40,846 nucleotides of DNA from Gemmatimonadaceae bacterium (lineage in GTDB: Bacteria > Gemmatimonadota > Gemmatimonadetes > Gemmatimonadales > Gemmatimonadaceae), in assembly GCA_017881465.1 (NCBI GenBank), contig JADGQV010000007.1:1-40846 (forward strand), read 5' to 3'. The notes under the pieces were generated by a model. It had not been told where the DNA came from. It did not search any database and was given only the letters and a program-made list of their open reading frames with translations. Made by a program: the position numbers and the translations under genes. Positions 23,509 through 31,111 of this stretch are shown here, one piece after another (the stretch's first letter is position 1; every line of letters starts with the position of its first letter).

Positions 23509-24714
23509 ATGACGGCGACGCTGCTGGTGGTGGACGCAGGCAGCGCGTCGGTGAAGCTGGCCGCGTACGATATTCGAGGTCTCGATGCGATCTCGTTGAG
23601 GCTCCCGCCATCACCAGCCGCGAACGCCGCCACGCAAAACCCGAGACGTATTGCCCGCGCGCATGAGCAACTGCCCGATGAGCAACAATCGATTGCCTTC
23701 AACGCAATGCTCAATTCCTTTCTCGAGCAAAATGCCATCGGCGACGTGCGGGCGGTCGCTCATCGAATCGTCCATGGCGGAATCAGCTTTTCCGCGTCGT
23801 GTGTGCTCGACGCCACGGCGGAGCGCGCTCTGCTCGCATTGAGTGAGCTGGCACCGTTGCATTTACCAATAGCGCTCGATTGGGTCAGGCTCTGCCGCGC
23901 GATCTTCGGTCCCGACGTTCCACAAATCGCCGTGTTCGACACCGCGTTCTTCGCCGCCCTTCCAGCGGTGGCGCAGCGCTATGCGATTCCGCTCGACCTC
24001 CAGAAAACGCACGGTGTGCGGCGCTTCGGTTTTCATGGTCTGGCGCACGACTCGATGCTGCGGCGTATACAACATCTCCGCCCGGACCTCGATCGCGGTG
24101 GCCGAATCATCTCGCTACAGCTCGGCGGCGGCTGTTCGATCACGGCAATCGATCGCGGCGTTCCCCAGGACACTTCCATGGGTTTCTCGCCACTGGAAGG
24201 ACTCGTGATGTCCACACGCTCGGGAGACATAGATGCTGGCCTGCTCACCTTTCTGGAGCGCACGGCAGGGTTCACCGCCGAGAGGCTCGAGCGTGTGCTC
24301 AACATGGAATCGGGTCTCCTCGGCCTGTCGGGGTTGAGCGGGGACATGCGAACGCTCCTTGCATCCAAGAGCGTCGACGCCGAGTTCGCGATCGAGCTTT
24401 ACTGTTATCGCATCCGGAAGTACATCGGTGCCTACATCGCCGTGCTTGGCGGGATCGACGTTATTGTATTCGGGGGCGGTGTCGGCGAGCATGCTCCTGA
24501 AGTTCGCGAGCGGATTCTTGCGGGCATGGAGTGGTGCGGCGTCACCCTTGACCACGACAGGAATGATGCCGCACGCGGAACCGAGGAGACGGACGCTCGG
24601 ATTAGTAGCTCGCAAGGTCCTGTCGACGTGTGGGTGGTAGCTGTCGACGAAGGAGCCGTGCTGGCGCGCGAAGCCGCGGGCGTTCTGCGAGGGAGGGCGA
24701 ACGACAACCTTTGA
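23509..24714 (+). CDS. ackA: Acetate kinase
   Basis: The 401-residue ASKHA-fold kinase interconverts acetyl phosphate plus ADP with acetate plus ATP. Seen: the N-terminal loop VVDAGSASVKLAAYD (usual form N-GSSS-K), HRIVHGG, the catalytic Asp region FDTAFFAALP, RFGFHGLAHD with the conserved His, the phosphate loop LQLGGGCSITA, and MSTRSGDIDAG with the active-site Arg. The Asn usually found in the first loop appears as Asp, and HLGNGSS is QLGGGCS, so the protein is diverged and could prefer another short-chain acid. It directly precedes phosphoketolase, which makes acetyl phosphate; the pair would yield ATP without phosphotransacetylase. No strong Shine-Dalgarno sequence was seen. Confidence 0.9.
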   Translation: MTATLLVVDAGSASVKLAAYDIRGLDAISLRLPPSPAANAATQNPRRIARAHEQLPDEQQSIAFNAMLNSFLEQNAIGDVRAVAHRIVHGGISFSASCVLDATAERALLALSELAPLHLPIALDWVRLCRAIFGPDVPQIAVFDTAFFAALPAVAQRYAIPLDLQKTHGVRRFGFHGLAHDSMLRRIQHLRPDLDRGGRIISLQLGGGCSITAIDRGVPQDTSMGFSPLEGLVMSTRSGDIDAGLLTFLERTAGFTAERLERVLNMESGLLGLSGLSGDMRTLLASKSVDAEFAIELYCYRIRKYIGAYIAVLGGIDVIVFGGGVGEHAPEVRERILAGMEWCGVTLDHDRNDAARGTEETDARISSSQGPVDVWVVAVDEGAVLAREAAGVLRGRANDNL

Positions 24715-24721
24715 GTTCGAT

Positions 24722-27235
24722 GTGACCGTGTCGAGCGCGGTTCCGGCTGTCGCGCCGCCACGCACCGCGAAAACCGACGAGACGTCGCGTAGCGTCACGG
24801 CCACGCGCGCATCAAAATCACCCTCAGTATCGCCGCTGACTCCGGAGCAAGTGGCAGGAATGCAGCGGTACTGGCAAGCCGCCAATTATCTCACCGTCGG
24901 CCAGATCTATCTCCGGGAGAACGCGCTTCTGCGTGAGCCGCTCCAGGCAGAGCATATAAAGCCGCGGCTGCTCGGACATTGGGGTACGGCGCCGGGATTG
25001 AGCTTCATCTACGTGCACCTCAACCGACTGATCGCGGAGCGCGACGCCAGCATCATTTATCTCGCCGGACCGGGACACGGCGGTGCGGCCCTCGTCGCGA
25101 ACGTCTACCTGGAGGGCACTTACAGCGAAGTCTATCCGGCCGTTACGCGAGATGCCGACGGTCTCAGGCGCCTCTTCCGGCAGTTCTCAACACCGGGCGG
25201 AATTCCGAGCCACGTGAGTGTACCGACACCAGGATCGATCCATGAAGGAGGAGAACTGGGCTACGTACTCATGCACGCCTTCGGGGCTGCGTTCGACAAT
25301 CCCGATCTCATCGCCGTGGCCGTTGTGGGCGATGGGGAAGCTGAGACGGCGCCGCTGGAAGGGTCGTGGAAGGGAACGAGCTTTCTGAATCCGGTTCGCG
25401 ACGGGGCGGTGCTTCCAATCCTCCACCTGAACGGATACAAGATCAGCGGACCCACTGTCCTCGGACGCGGCAGCGACGATGATGTACGTGAGCTCCTCCA
25501 GGCACACGGCTACGAAGTGTATTTCGTCGAAGGCGATGAGCCATTCCGCCTTCACCAGGAGTTCGCCACCACACTCGACAAATGCTATGCGCGAATTCGG
25601 GAGATCCAGACGAACGCTCGTTCCGGATCTGCCGGCGCGATCCGGAATCGCCCACGCTGGCCGGCGATCGTCCTGCGCACTCCCAAGGGATGGACTGGAC
25701 CCAAAGTCGTGAATGCCCTTCCGGTCGAGGGAACTTTTCGCTCGCATCAGGTGCCGCTTAGTGAAGTGCCCGCAAACGCTGAACAGATGCGGCAACTCGA
25801 GGAGTGGCTGCGAAGCTATGAGCCCGAAACTCTCTTCGATGAATCAGGAGCCCTGTTACCAGAGCTGGCGGAGCTTGCCCCGAAGGGCGACCGCCGCATG
25901 GGCGCGAATCCAAATTCCAATGGTGGCCGCCTCCTTGTTCCCCTCAGCGTGCCCGATTTCCGCAACTATTCCATCGATGTCCGTTTGCCGGGGACTGTGA
26001 GCCGGGAGTCCACAAGGCAATTGGGGCAGATGGTGCGTGACATCTTCGTCGAGAATAAGGGCGCCGCAAACTTTCGACTCTTTTGTCCGGACGAAACCAA
26101 TTCCAATCGGCTCGGAAACGTCTTCGAGGTGGAGAAGAGATGTCTCGTCGGGCGAGTGCTCGACATCGACGATCATATCGCGCCCGATGGCAGAGTGATG
26201 GAGGTCCTGAGCGAGCATTTGTGCGAGGGTTGGCTCGAGGGCTACCTCCTCACCGGCCGCCACGGCCTGTATGCGACTTACGAATCGTTCGCCATGGTCT
26301 CGGCGTCGCAGACGGTCCAGCACGCCAAGTGGATGCAGGAAGCCACGAACCTCGAGTGGCGCCGCCCAATTGCTTCGCTCAACATCCTGCTCACGTCCAC
26401 GTGCTGGCGCAACGATCACAACGGTTTCAGCCATCAGGGACCCGGACTGATTGACGTAGTGATGTCGAAGCGCGGCAGCGTCGCGCGCATCTACCTCCCG
26501 CCCGACGCCAACTCGCTCCTCGCCGTCGCTGACCACTGCCTCCGCAGCCGCAACTACGTCAACCTGATGGTGATAGACAAGCAGCCGCAGCTCCAGTGGC
26601 TCTCGATTGAAGAGGCCATCGAGCATGCCGCACGCGGCGCATCGGTGTGGAGTTGGGCGGGAAACGAAAAGAGCATCGTGGAGCCGAAGCTGACCGCGGG
26701 CCGCGATCCCGACGTGGTGCTGGCGTGCGCCGGCGACACACCCACCCTAGAGACGGTTGCGGCTGCGTGGTGGCTCAGGCGGCTCGTCCCGGAACTTTGC
26801 GTGCGGGTTGTTAACGTGATCGATCTCATGACGCTCTTTTCACCGGGGGATCACCCCCACGGCATGAACGACGATGCTTTCAATCGGCTATTTACGGCCG
26901 ACAAGCCTGTCATCTTTGCGTTCCACGGATATCAGCATCTGATTCATCAGATGCTTCATCATCGCTCAAATCCGGGCCGTTTCCACGTGCGTGGCTTCAA
27001 TGAGCAGGGAACAACCACTACTCCCTTCGATATGGTGATCCTGAACGCCATGAGCCGGTTTCATTTGGCGGCTGAGGCAATCCGCCGGTCACCACTCAAG
27101 TCAGCACGCGAGGATTCTATCAAGAGCCTGGAGACGATGATCGCGGACGCGGTGCGCTACTCGCGCGACCAGCTGCAGGATCCTCCTGAGATTCGCGATT
27201 GGGTCTGGACAGTCGAAACCGGGCACGCGCCTTAG
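24722..27235 (+). CDS. xfp: Phosphoketolase
   Basis: The 837-residue thiamine diphosphate enzyme splits xylulose 5-phosphate (and often fructose 6-phosphate) with phosphate into acetyl phosphate and a shorter sugar phosphate. Family marks: LLGHWGTAPGLSFIYVHLNR near residue 85, YLAGPGHGG, the signature SIHEGGELGYVL near residue 171, GDGEAETAPLEGSWKG, and in the second half LTGRHGLYATYE, WRNDHNGFSHQGPG and the C-terminal GYQHLIHQML segment. GTG 24722 lies 7 bases after the ackA stop, so the genes are an operon. The first 45 or so residues are an extra Ser/Thr-rich stretch before the family start. It would let hexose or pentose carbon reach acetyl phosphate without pyruvate dehydrogenase. Confidence 0.95.
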   Translation: MTVSSAVPAVAPPRTAKTDETSRSVTATRASKSPSVSPLTPEQVAGMQRYWQAANYLTVGQIYLRENALLREPLQAEHIKPRLLGHWGTAPGLSFIYVHLNRLIAERDASIIYLAGPGHGGAALVANVYLEGTYSEVYPAVTRDADGLRRLFRQFSTPGGIPSHVSVPTPGSIHEGGELGYVLMHAFGAAFDNPDLIAVAVVGDGEAETAPLEGSWKGTSFLNPVRDGAVLPILHLNGYKISGPTVLGRGSDDDVRELLQAHGYEVYFVEGDEPFRLHQEFATTLDKCYARIREIQTNARSGSAGAIRNRPRWPAIVLRTPKGWTGPKVVNALPVEGTFRSHQVPLSEVPANAEQMRQLEEWLRSYEPETLFDESGALLPELAELAPKGDRRMGANPNSNGGRLLVPLSVPDFRNYSIDVRLPGTVSRESTRQLGQMVRDIFVENKGAANFRLFCPDETNSNRLGNVFEVEKRCLVGRVLDIDDHIAPDGRVMEVLSEHLCEGWLEGYLLTGRHGLYATYESFAMVSASQTVQHAKWMQEATNLEWRRPIASLNILLTSTCWRNDHNGFSHQGPGLIDVVMSKRGSVARIYLPPDANSLLAVADHCLRSRNYVNLMVIDKQPQLQWLSIEEAIEHAARGASVWSWAGNEKSIVEPKLTAGRDPDVVLACAGDTPTLETVAAAWWLRRLVPELCVRVVNVIDLMTLFSPGDHPHGMNDDAFNRLFTADKPVIFAFHGYQHLIHQMLHHRSNPGRFHVRGFNEQGTTTTPFDMVILNAMSRFHLAAEAIRRSPLKSAREDSIKSLETMIADAVRYSRDQLQDPPEIRDWVWTVETGHAP

Positions 27236-27240
27236 GCTCT

Positions 27241-27290
27241 GCGAGAAATCCTCACAGGAATTCAGGAAATCCTCTCTCGTTTCCGACGCT
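27241..27290 (+). promoter_or_regulatory. Shared upstream element, copy C
   Basis: Starting 6 bases after the phosphoketolase stop, this block has AAATCCTCAC (27246-27255) followed, at the spacing seen in copies A, B and D, by CAGGAAATCCTCTCTCG (27263-27279) and then CCGACG. It matches copy D in all key words: AATCCTCAC, TTCAGG, TCCT, TCTCGTT. It lies 65-115 bases upstream of the ATG of the 4-TM protein at 27355, a position suited to an activator site. Confidence 0.55.
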
Positions 27291-27354
27291 GAGTTGGCCC
27301 AGAATGTAAGTAGTGGATCAGGGAAGCGACGCTCGAGCAACGCGAGGGGGGATC

Positions 27355-27819
27355 ATGCGGAAACGATTGCATGCGATGGCGGAATCGGTAAGGCGTCGAC
27401 GCGAGCCGATGAAAACGGTGATCGCCGCATTGCTGGGGTTGCTGGTTGCCAGTCTGTTTGCGATCGCGGGCGATTGGCTCACTGTCCAGCTTGGAGGTGA
27501 TGCCTTTCTTCGTGAACAATCCTCCAGCGCCACCATTGTGGTGTTGATCACGTTTCTCTGGACAGCCGCTTCGGTCGTTCTTGGTGGTTACGTGGTCGCG
27601 CGCCTGCACAACACTCGTGGTGCCGTGAGCGCCTACATCGTCCTCGAGCTGATTCTTGGAGCGGGCATGCTGGCCGAGTTCTGGCGCTCCTCGGCCGCGT
27701 GGTATGATACCGTCGCTGTGTTGTTCGTCATTCCGTGTGCGCTCCTCGGCGCGAGTCTGGCGCGGCCGCGCGGTCTGAACTGGGGTACGCGCACTACTGG
27801 CGAGAGCGGGCGGCAATAG
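27355..27819 (+). CDS. Four-helix membrane protein, paralogue 1
   Basis: The 154-residue protein starts at ATG 27355 behind GAGGGGGG. After a basic leader (KRLHAMAESVRRRREP) come four hydrophobic helices, at about 20-42, 58-78, 88-108 and 118-135. It is clearly homologous to the protein at 34093-34485: both have A.SVV.G.YV..R..NT between helices 2 and 3, EFW in the third helix region and AVL.VIPCAL.G..LAR in the fourth. I recognise no named family. The start at ATG 27409 would give the same N-terminus as the paralogue. A copy of the shared element precedes it, placing it in the proposed regulon. Confidence 0.7.
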   Translation: MRKRLHAMAESVRRRREPMKTVIAALLGLLVASLFAIAGDWLTVQLGGDAFLREQSSSATIVVLITFLWTAASVVLGGYVVARLHNTRGAVSAYIVLELILGAGMLAEFWRSSAAWYDTVAVLFVIPCALLGASLARPRGLNWGTRTTGESGRQ

Positions 27820-27821
27820 GC

Positions 27822-27842
27822 CCGCTCACAGCTACTGAGCGG
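27822..27842. terminator. Bidirectional hairpin between convergent genes
   Basis: CCGCTCA (27822-27828) and TGAGCGG (27836-27842) pair around a 7-base loop, just after the 4-TM protein stop and over the last codons of the SDR gene on the other strand. There is no T run on either side, so it is a plausible but weak terminator serving both convergent genes. Confidence 0.45.
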
Positions 27843-28602
27843 TGTAGCCACCGTCGATCACCAGCTCCGTTCCGGTGACGAACTTCGCCTCGTCCGATGC
27901 GAGGTATAGCACACCATAGGCAACGTCATCGGGTTCTCCGACGTGACCGATTGGGTGCAGACTGTCCAACAGCTTGCGACCTTGCGCGACATCGCCCTGA
28001 GCTCTCAGATAGTTCTCCACCATTGGGGTCCAGATATAGCCCGGGTGCACCGAATTGACCCGAACGTTGTAGCCCGCTTTGGCGCAATAGAGTGCCGCTG
28101 ATTTCGTAAGAAGACGCACGCCCCCTTTGCTGGCGTTGTACGCGGCCAGGTTCGGATCGCCCACCAGGCCTTCGATCGAGGACAGATTCACTATCGAGCC
28201 GCTTCCATTTGCCTTCATGGTCTGGATTGCGTGCTTCGTCCCGAGAAAGACGCCCTCGAGATTGATGCTCATGAGCCACCGCCACTCCTCGAGCGTGGTG
28301 TGCTCGACGTCTTTGGCCAGTGCGACGCCGGCATTGTTTACGAGAACGTCGAGTTTCTTGAACCGTTCGATTACGACCTTCATGACGTGATCCCACCCTG
28401 CTTCATCGGCGACGTCGTGCTCGATGAAGATCGCATCGCCACCACGACCCCGGATCTCCTCGGCCACGAGTGACCCCTTGGCGACATCGACATCGGTCAC
28501 GGCGATAGCGGCGCCTTCCTCAGCGAGTTTGAGGGCGCATGCACGTCCGATTCCGAGCGCAGCCCCGGTTATGACCGCTGACTTCCCGCGCACCCTGTTC
28601 AT
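27832..28602 (-). CDS. Short-chain dehydrogenase/reductase
   Basis: The 256-residue classical SDR has the NAD(P) loop TGAALGIGRACALKLAEEG near residue 13, Asp at the end of strand 2 (AVTDVDVAKG, favouring NAD), NNAGVA, the catalytic Ser in IVNLSSIEG, and YNASKGG with Tyr and Lys of the YxxxK motif. The C-terminus VTGTELVIDGGYTAQ is typical. The substrate (an alcohol or ketone, sugar or acyl carrier) cannot be told. ATG 28602 follows AGGAGAC. It is convergent with the 4-TM gene. A short possible ORF (28614-28811) precedes it on the same strand. Confidence 0.9.
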   Translation of the reverse strand: MNRVRGKSAVITGAALGIGRACALKLAEEGAAIAVTDVDVAKGSLVAEEIRGRGGDAIFIEHDVADEAGWDHVMKVVIERFKKLDVLVNNAGVALAKDVEHTTLEEWRWLMSINLEGVFLGTKHAIQTMKANGSGSIVNLSSIEGLVGDPNLAAYNASKGGVRLLTKSAALYCAKAGYNVRVNSVHPGYIWTPMVENYLRAQGDVAQGRKLLDSLHPIGHVGEPDDVAYGVLYLASDEAKFVTGTELVIDGGYTAQ

Positions 28603-28613
28603 TTCGTCTCCTG

Positions 28614-28811
28614 TCAGGCGCCAATAAAACTAGAGCCCCCGCTCTGTGGTTTCCCACTTTGCGGAGGCTCCGCTTCTGCTGGCGGTCGCCAATCCCGGTT
28701 CGTTTTTTTTCCGTGCTTTCGCACAGTCGGCTCGACAACCTTACCCTCGTCGGACGGGCGACTCAGGTGCTCCGGTGATCCCGGAGCTTTGATTGTGTCC
28801 AGCAACCTCAC
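28614..28811 (-). CDS. Possible small basic protein upstream of the SDR gene
   Basis: A frame open well upstream ends with TGA at 28614, 11 bases before the SDR ATG. From GTG 28811 it would give 65 residues: a hydrophobic start (VRLLDTIKAPGSPEH), a basic middle (RKHGKKTNRDW) and a Pro/Gln/Gly/Ser-rich end. No ATG and no Shine-Dalgarno sequence were found, and no family is recognised. An A8 run lies inside it (28699-28706 on the minus strand). It may be real and co-transcribed with the SDR gene, or only untranslated leader. Confidence 0.25.
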   Translation of the reverse strand: MRLLDTIKAPGSPEHLSRPSDEGKVVEPTVRKHGKKTNRDWRPPAEAEPPQSGKPQSGGSSFIGA

Positions 28812-29205
28812 AATCTGTGCGACGGCTTCGAACTTCCATCGCGCTGTCCTCCGCCGGCGTCCCGGGGAAGAACTCCGTTCACACAATTCCGCCCTGTGAA
28901 CGCGAATGCAAAATAGCATGGGCAAGCCCTCTCTGGCGTAAGCAAATCCCTGAATTTCCTTGCAGGTTTTCCTTGCTCGCGTGAACGGACAGCGGGCGGC
29001 AGCTGCGCTCCGCTCACCCCTTGGTCGGCTCCGCGCATTGCGCCGAGAATACGGGGAATCCTCACGCAACTTCAGGCATTCCTTTCTCGTTCCGGAAGTG
29101 GAATCGTATCAGACTATTGAACAAACGCTGCCACCACCACCAAGCGGCCGTCGGCGGTTGGGGCATTCGGAACGATTCATTCTCGCCGCTCTTAAGGGAG
29201 GACCG
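28812..29205 (+). promoter_or_regulatory. Long upstream region of the CBS gene with two shared-element copies (H and D)
   Basis: No convincing gene lies in these 394 bases. Two elements do. Copy D is at 29051-29096: GGGGAATCCTCAC, then CAGGCATTCCTTTCTCG at 29073-29089 and GTTCCGG. A weaker copy H is at 28944-28979: AAATCC, then CAGGTTTTCCTTGCTCG at 28963-28979 with 2 extra bases of spacing. The CAGG-N3-TCCT-NN-CTCG word is common to C, D and H. The ATG at 29206 lies about 110 bases after D. Tandem copies suggest cooperative binding of a regulator. Confidence 0.5.
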
Positions 29206-29658
29206 ATGCTCAGGCTAAGAGACATCATGAAGCGGGACGTGGTCAGCGCCGCGCCCGACTTGACGATCCGCGAGGCTATGGAGCTCTTGTCGGAACGGCA
29301 TGTGAGCGGCGCACCGGTCGTCGATCGTGGAAAAGTTGTCGGAATCTTCTCGGCAACCGACATCCTTGTCCTTCTCGCAGACCTCAACGATACGACGCCG
29401 TCACTCACCTTCAGGCGACGGGGAGGACGCACGACTCCCCTCGAGGACGTCACCGTCGATGAAGTGATGACTCGGAAAGTCCAGTCACTCCCACCTGATT
29501 GTCTGGTCGACGAAGCGGCCATCCTCATGGGAGAAAAGCAAATCCATCGAGTTCTGGTGATGCAGGGAGATGTCCTGCTCGGAATCGTAACCACGTCCGA
29601 CGTAGCGAAGGCGGTTGCTGAGCACAAGATCGGGAGTCGCACGTACGTCTTTGGGTAG
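29206..29658 (+). CDS. Two-CBS-domain protein (Hrp1-like)
   Basis: The 150-residue protein consists of a pair of CBS domains. The first starts LRLRDIMKRDVVSAAPDLTIREAM and contains RHVSGAPVVDRGKVVGIFSATD; the second starts VDEVMTRKVQSLPPDCLVDEAA and contains VLVMQGDVLLGIVTTSDV. CBS pairs bind adenosine nucleotides and can report energy state. Hrp1 (Rv2626c, 143 residues), a strongly induced DosR-regulon protein, has the same size and layout. ATG 29206 follows AAGGGAGGA. A 30-residue loop between the domains (TPSLTFRRRGGRTTPLED) is longer than usual. Two copies of the shared element precede it, and the lipoprotein gene follows after 27 bases. Confidence 0.9.
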   Translation: MLRLRDIMKRDVVSAAPDLTIREAMELLSERHVSGAPVVDRGKVVGIFSATDILVLLADLNDTTPSLTFRRRGGRTTPLEDVTVDEVMTRKVQSLPPDCLVDEAAILMGEKQIHRVLVMQGDVLLGIVTTSDVAKAVAEHKIGSRTYVFG

Positions 29659-29685
29659 CTGAGAGTCTGGAGACTCGGAGCAACC

Positions 29686-30204
29686 ATGAAACGGACAACT
29701 TTTGTCATCGCCGCGGCCGGTGCCAGCATGCTGGCTCTCGGGTGCGCCCTGTGGGCGCCCAAAACCGAGGTGATCGCCGCCGACTTCGACCTTGCCCCGC
29801 TCGTGGGCAATTGGGCCGGCGAATATGGCAGCCAGGATACTGGAAGGACCGGAGATATCTCCTTCGTTCTGCGTGCCGGCGAGGTTGCGGCGTTTGGACG
29901 AATCGAAATGGTCGCGCGCGAATCGCAGAACACGATCGTGACCCCTTATCGGCCGATGGTGAACGGCAGCCTGGCCATTCCCGCGAGCCAGCTTCTCAGG
30001 ATTCACTTCGTTCGCAAGGAAGGCAACAAGGTCGTCGGACTGCTCGATCCCTACACCGATCCCGGTTGCGCGTGCAGGGTGACGACGACGTTCCAGGGCG
30101 CATTCATTGACGGCCGCACGATCGAGGGGACTTACAACACCCTCAGCGACGAGCTGGCACACGTCTCTGCTGGCGGACAATGGAAAGTGACGAGGGCGAA
30201 CTGA
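29686..30204 (+). CDS. Lipoprotein with a lipocalin-like beta-rich domain
   Basis: The 172-residue product begins MKRTTFVIAAAGASMLALGC, a lipoprotein signal peptide with the lipobox LALGC, so Cys20 would be lipidated. The mature part is beta-rich with a VGNWAGEYGS motif near residue 40 and a later DPGCACRVTTTFQGAF, recalling small lipocalin-like domains that begin GxWxG. No named family is recognised. It is likely co-transcribed with the CBS gene and anchored in the periplasm or outer membrane. Confidence 0.7.
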   Translation: MKRTTFVIAAAGASMLALGCALWAPKTEVIAADFDLAPLVGNWAGEYGSQDTGRTGDISFVLRAGEVAAFGRIEMVARESQNTIVTPYRPMVNGSLAIPASQLLRIHFVRKEGNKVVGLLDPYTDPGCACRVTTTFQGAFIDGRTIEGTYNTLSDELAHVSAGGQWKVTRAN

Positions 30205-30236
30205 CGAGGACGAAGCGTCTGTAACGACGATCACTA

Positions 30237-30335
30237 CTAGTAGGTGCAGACCCCAGTCTGTGATCCACCGCCACCGAGCATCGCGATGATACCGAGCAGA
30301 AAGCCGAGATCATAGTGCCACCCGGTGTTTTTCAC
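30237..30335 (-). CDS. Tiny membrane peptide (32 residues)
   Basis: From GTG 30335 a 32-residue frame runs to two stops in a row (TAG TAG). It has one hydrophobic segment, LGFLLGIIAMLGGGG, preceded by a GWHYD stretch and followed by a short polar end with one Cys. Third positions are GC-rich, as in real genes here. Its GTG overlaps the stop of an 11-codon ORF (30332-30367) by 4 bases (GTGA), and that ORF begins 14 bases after the alpha/beta-hydrolase stop behind AGAGGGA. It is therefore probably the last gene of the minus-strand operon, or the main part of a small gene broken by one frameshift. Confidence 0.45.
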   Translation of the reverse strand: MKNTGWHYDLGFLLGIIAMLGGGGSQTGVCTY

Positions 30336-30367
30336 TTCATACCCGCCACTGCCAGTTTATTTATCAT
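30332..30367 (-). CDS. 11-residue upstream ORF coupled to the tiny membrane peptide
   Basis: ATG 30367 follows GGAGAGGGA at good spacing and encodes MINKLAVAGMK before TGA. The stop overlaps the GTG of the 32-residue frame. The peptide resembles the start of a small membrane protein, so a single frameshift joining the two frames would give a product of about 42 residues. As it stands it could act as a coupling leader. Confidence 0.35.
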   Translation of the reverse strand: MINKLAVAGMK

Positions 30368-30381
30368 TGTTCCCTCTCCGT

Positions 30382-31089
30382 CTAGCTCGCGTCGGAGTAC
30401 TGCGGCATTCGTGTGGGTCGCTCAACCAGATACTCGGTGAACCATTCCCGTGCCAGATCGGAAACCTTCTCGAGCGCTCCGCTCTCCTCGAATAGATGGC
30501 CCGCGCGGGGAATGATCTCGAGCCGGCCTATGCAGCGGAGCCTTCGAAGCGCCTCGTGATTGAGATCCAGCACGACGGTGTCGAGTCCTCCCACGATCAG
30601 TAATGTCGGCGCGCGCAAATCCTCCAACGCACTTCCCGCCAGGTCAGCCCTTCCGCCTCGAGAAACAACTGCGCCCACGAGGTCGGGAAGCATGGCCGCT
30701 GCGACGATGGCGGCCGCGGCTCCAGTGCTCGCGCCAAAGTAACCGAGCGGCAGCCCGTCGAGGTCGTGCTGTGCGACTACCCAATTGGTGGCGGCCGCGA
30801 GACGCAGCGAAAGCATCTCGATGTCGAAGCGGTAATGCCCCGTGCGGACCTCGGCCTTTTCCTCCTCGGCCGTGAGAAGATCCAGAAGCAGGGTCGCAAA
30901 GCCGGAATCCTGGAGCTTGCGTGCTACTGCCCGATTTCTCCGACTGAACCGGCTGCTGCCGCTGCCATGGGCGAAGAGCACGACACCCGTGGCATTTGCG
31001 GGGAGAGCAAGGTCCGCTTCGAGGATTATCCCATCAACTGGTATCCGCACAGCGCGCTCTTCCACCCGTCTTTCCTCTTCAGTCTTCAT
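30382..31089 (-). CDS. Dienelactone-hydrolase-family alpha/beta hydrolase
   Basis: The 235-residue enzyme has the nucleophile elbow GYFGASTGAAAA (Ser in GxSxG), Asp in LIVGGLDTVVLD and His in IPRAGHLFEE, a complete catalytic triad. The oxyanion region is VVLFAHGSGSSRFSRRNRAVA. This is the form often found fused or adjacent to phosphoribosyltransferases in bacteria. The start chosen is ATG 31089 because AGGAGG lies 5 bases before it; ATG 31092 is nearly equivalent. It follows the erythromycin-esterase gene by 22 bases in the operon. The substrate is unknown; an ester or lactone is expected. Confidence 0.85.
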   Translation of the reverse strand: MKTEEERRVEERAVRIPVDGIILEADLALPANATGVVLFAHGSGSSRFSRRNRAVARKLQDSGFATLLLDLLTAEEEKAEVRTGHYRFDIEMLSLRLAAATNWVVAQHDLDGLPLGYFGASTGAAAAIVAAAMLPDLVGAVVSRGGRADLAGSALEDLRAPTLLIVGGLDTVVLDLNHEALRRLRCIGRLEIIPRAGHLFEESGALEKVSDLAREWFTEYLVERPTRMPQYSDAS

Positions 31090-31111
31090 CATATCCTCCT
31101 CTTGATCCCCG

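Noticed and set aside
28614-29069. A 151-residue minus-strand protein upstream of the SDR gene
   Set aside because: The upstream half is Arg-rich and covers the regulatory elements H and D; only the last 65 residues after GTG 28811 are kept as a weak candidate.
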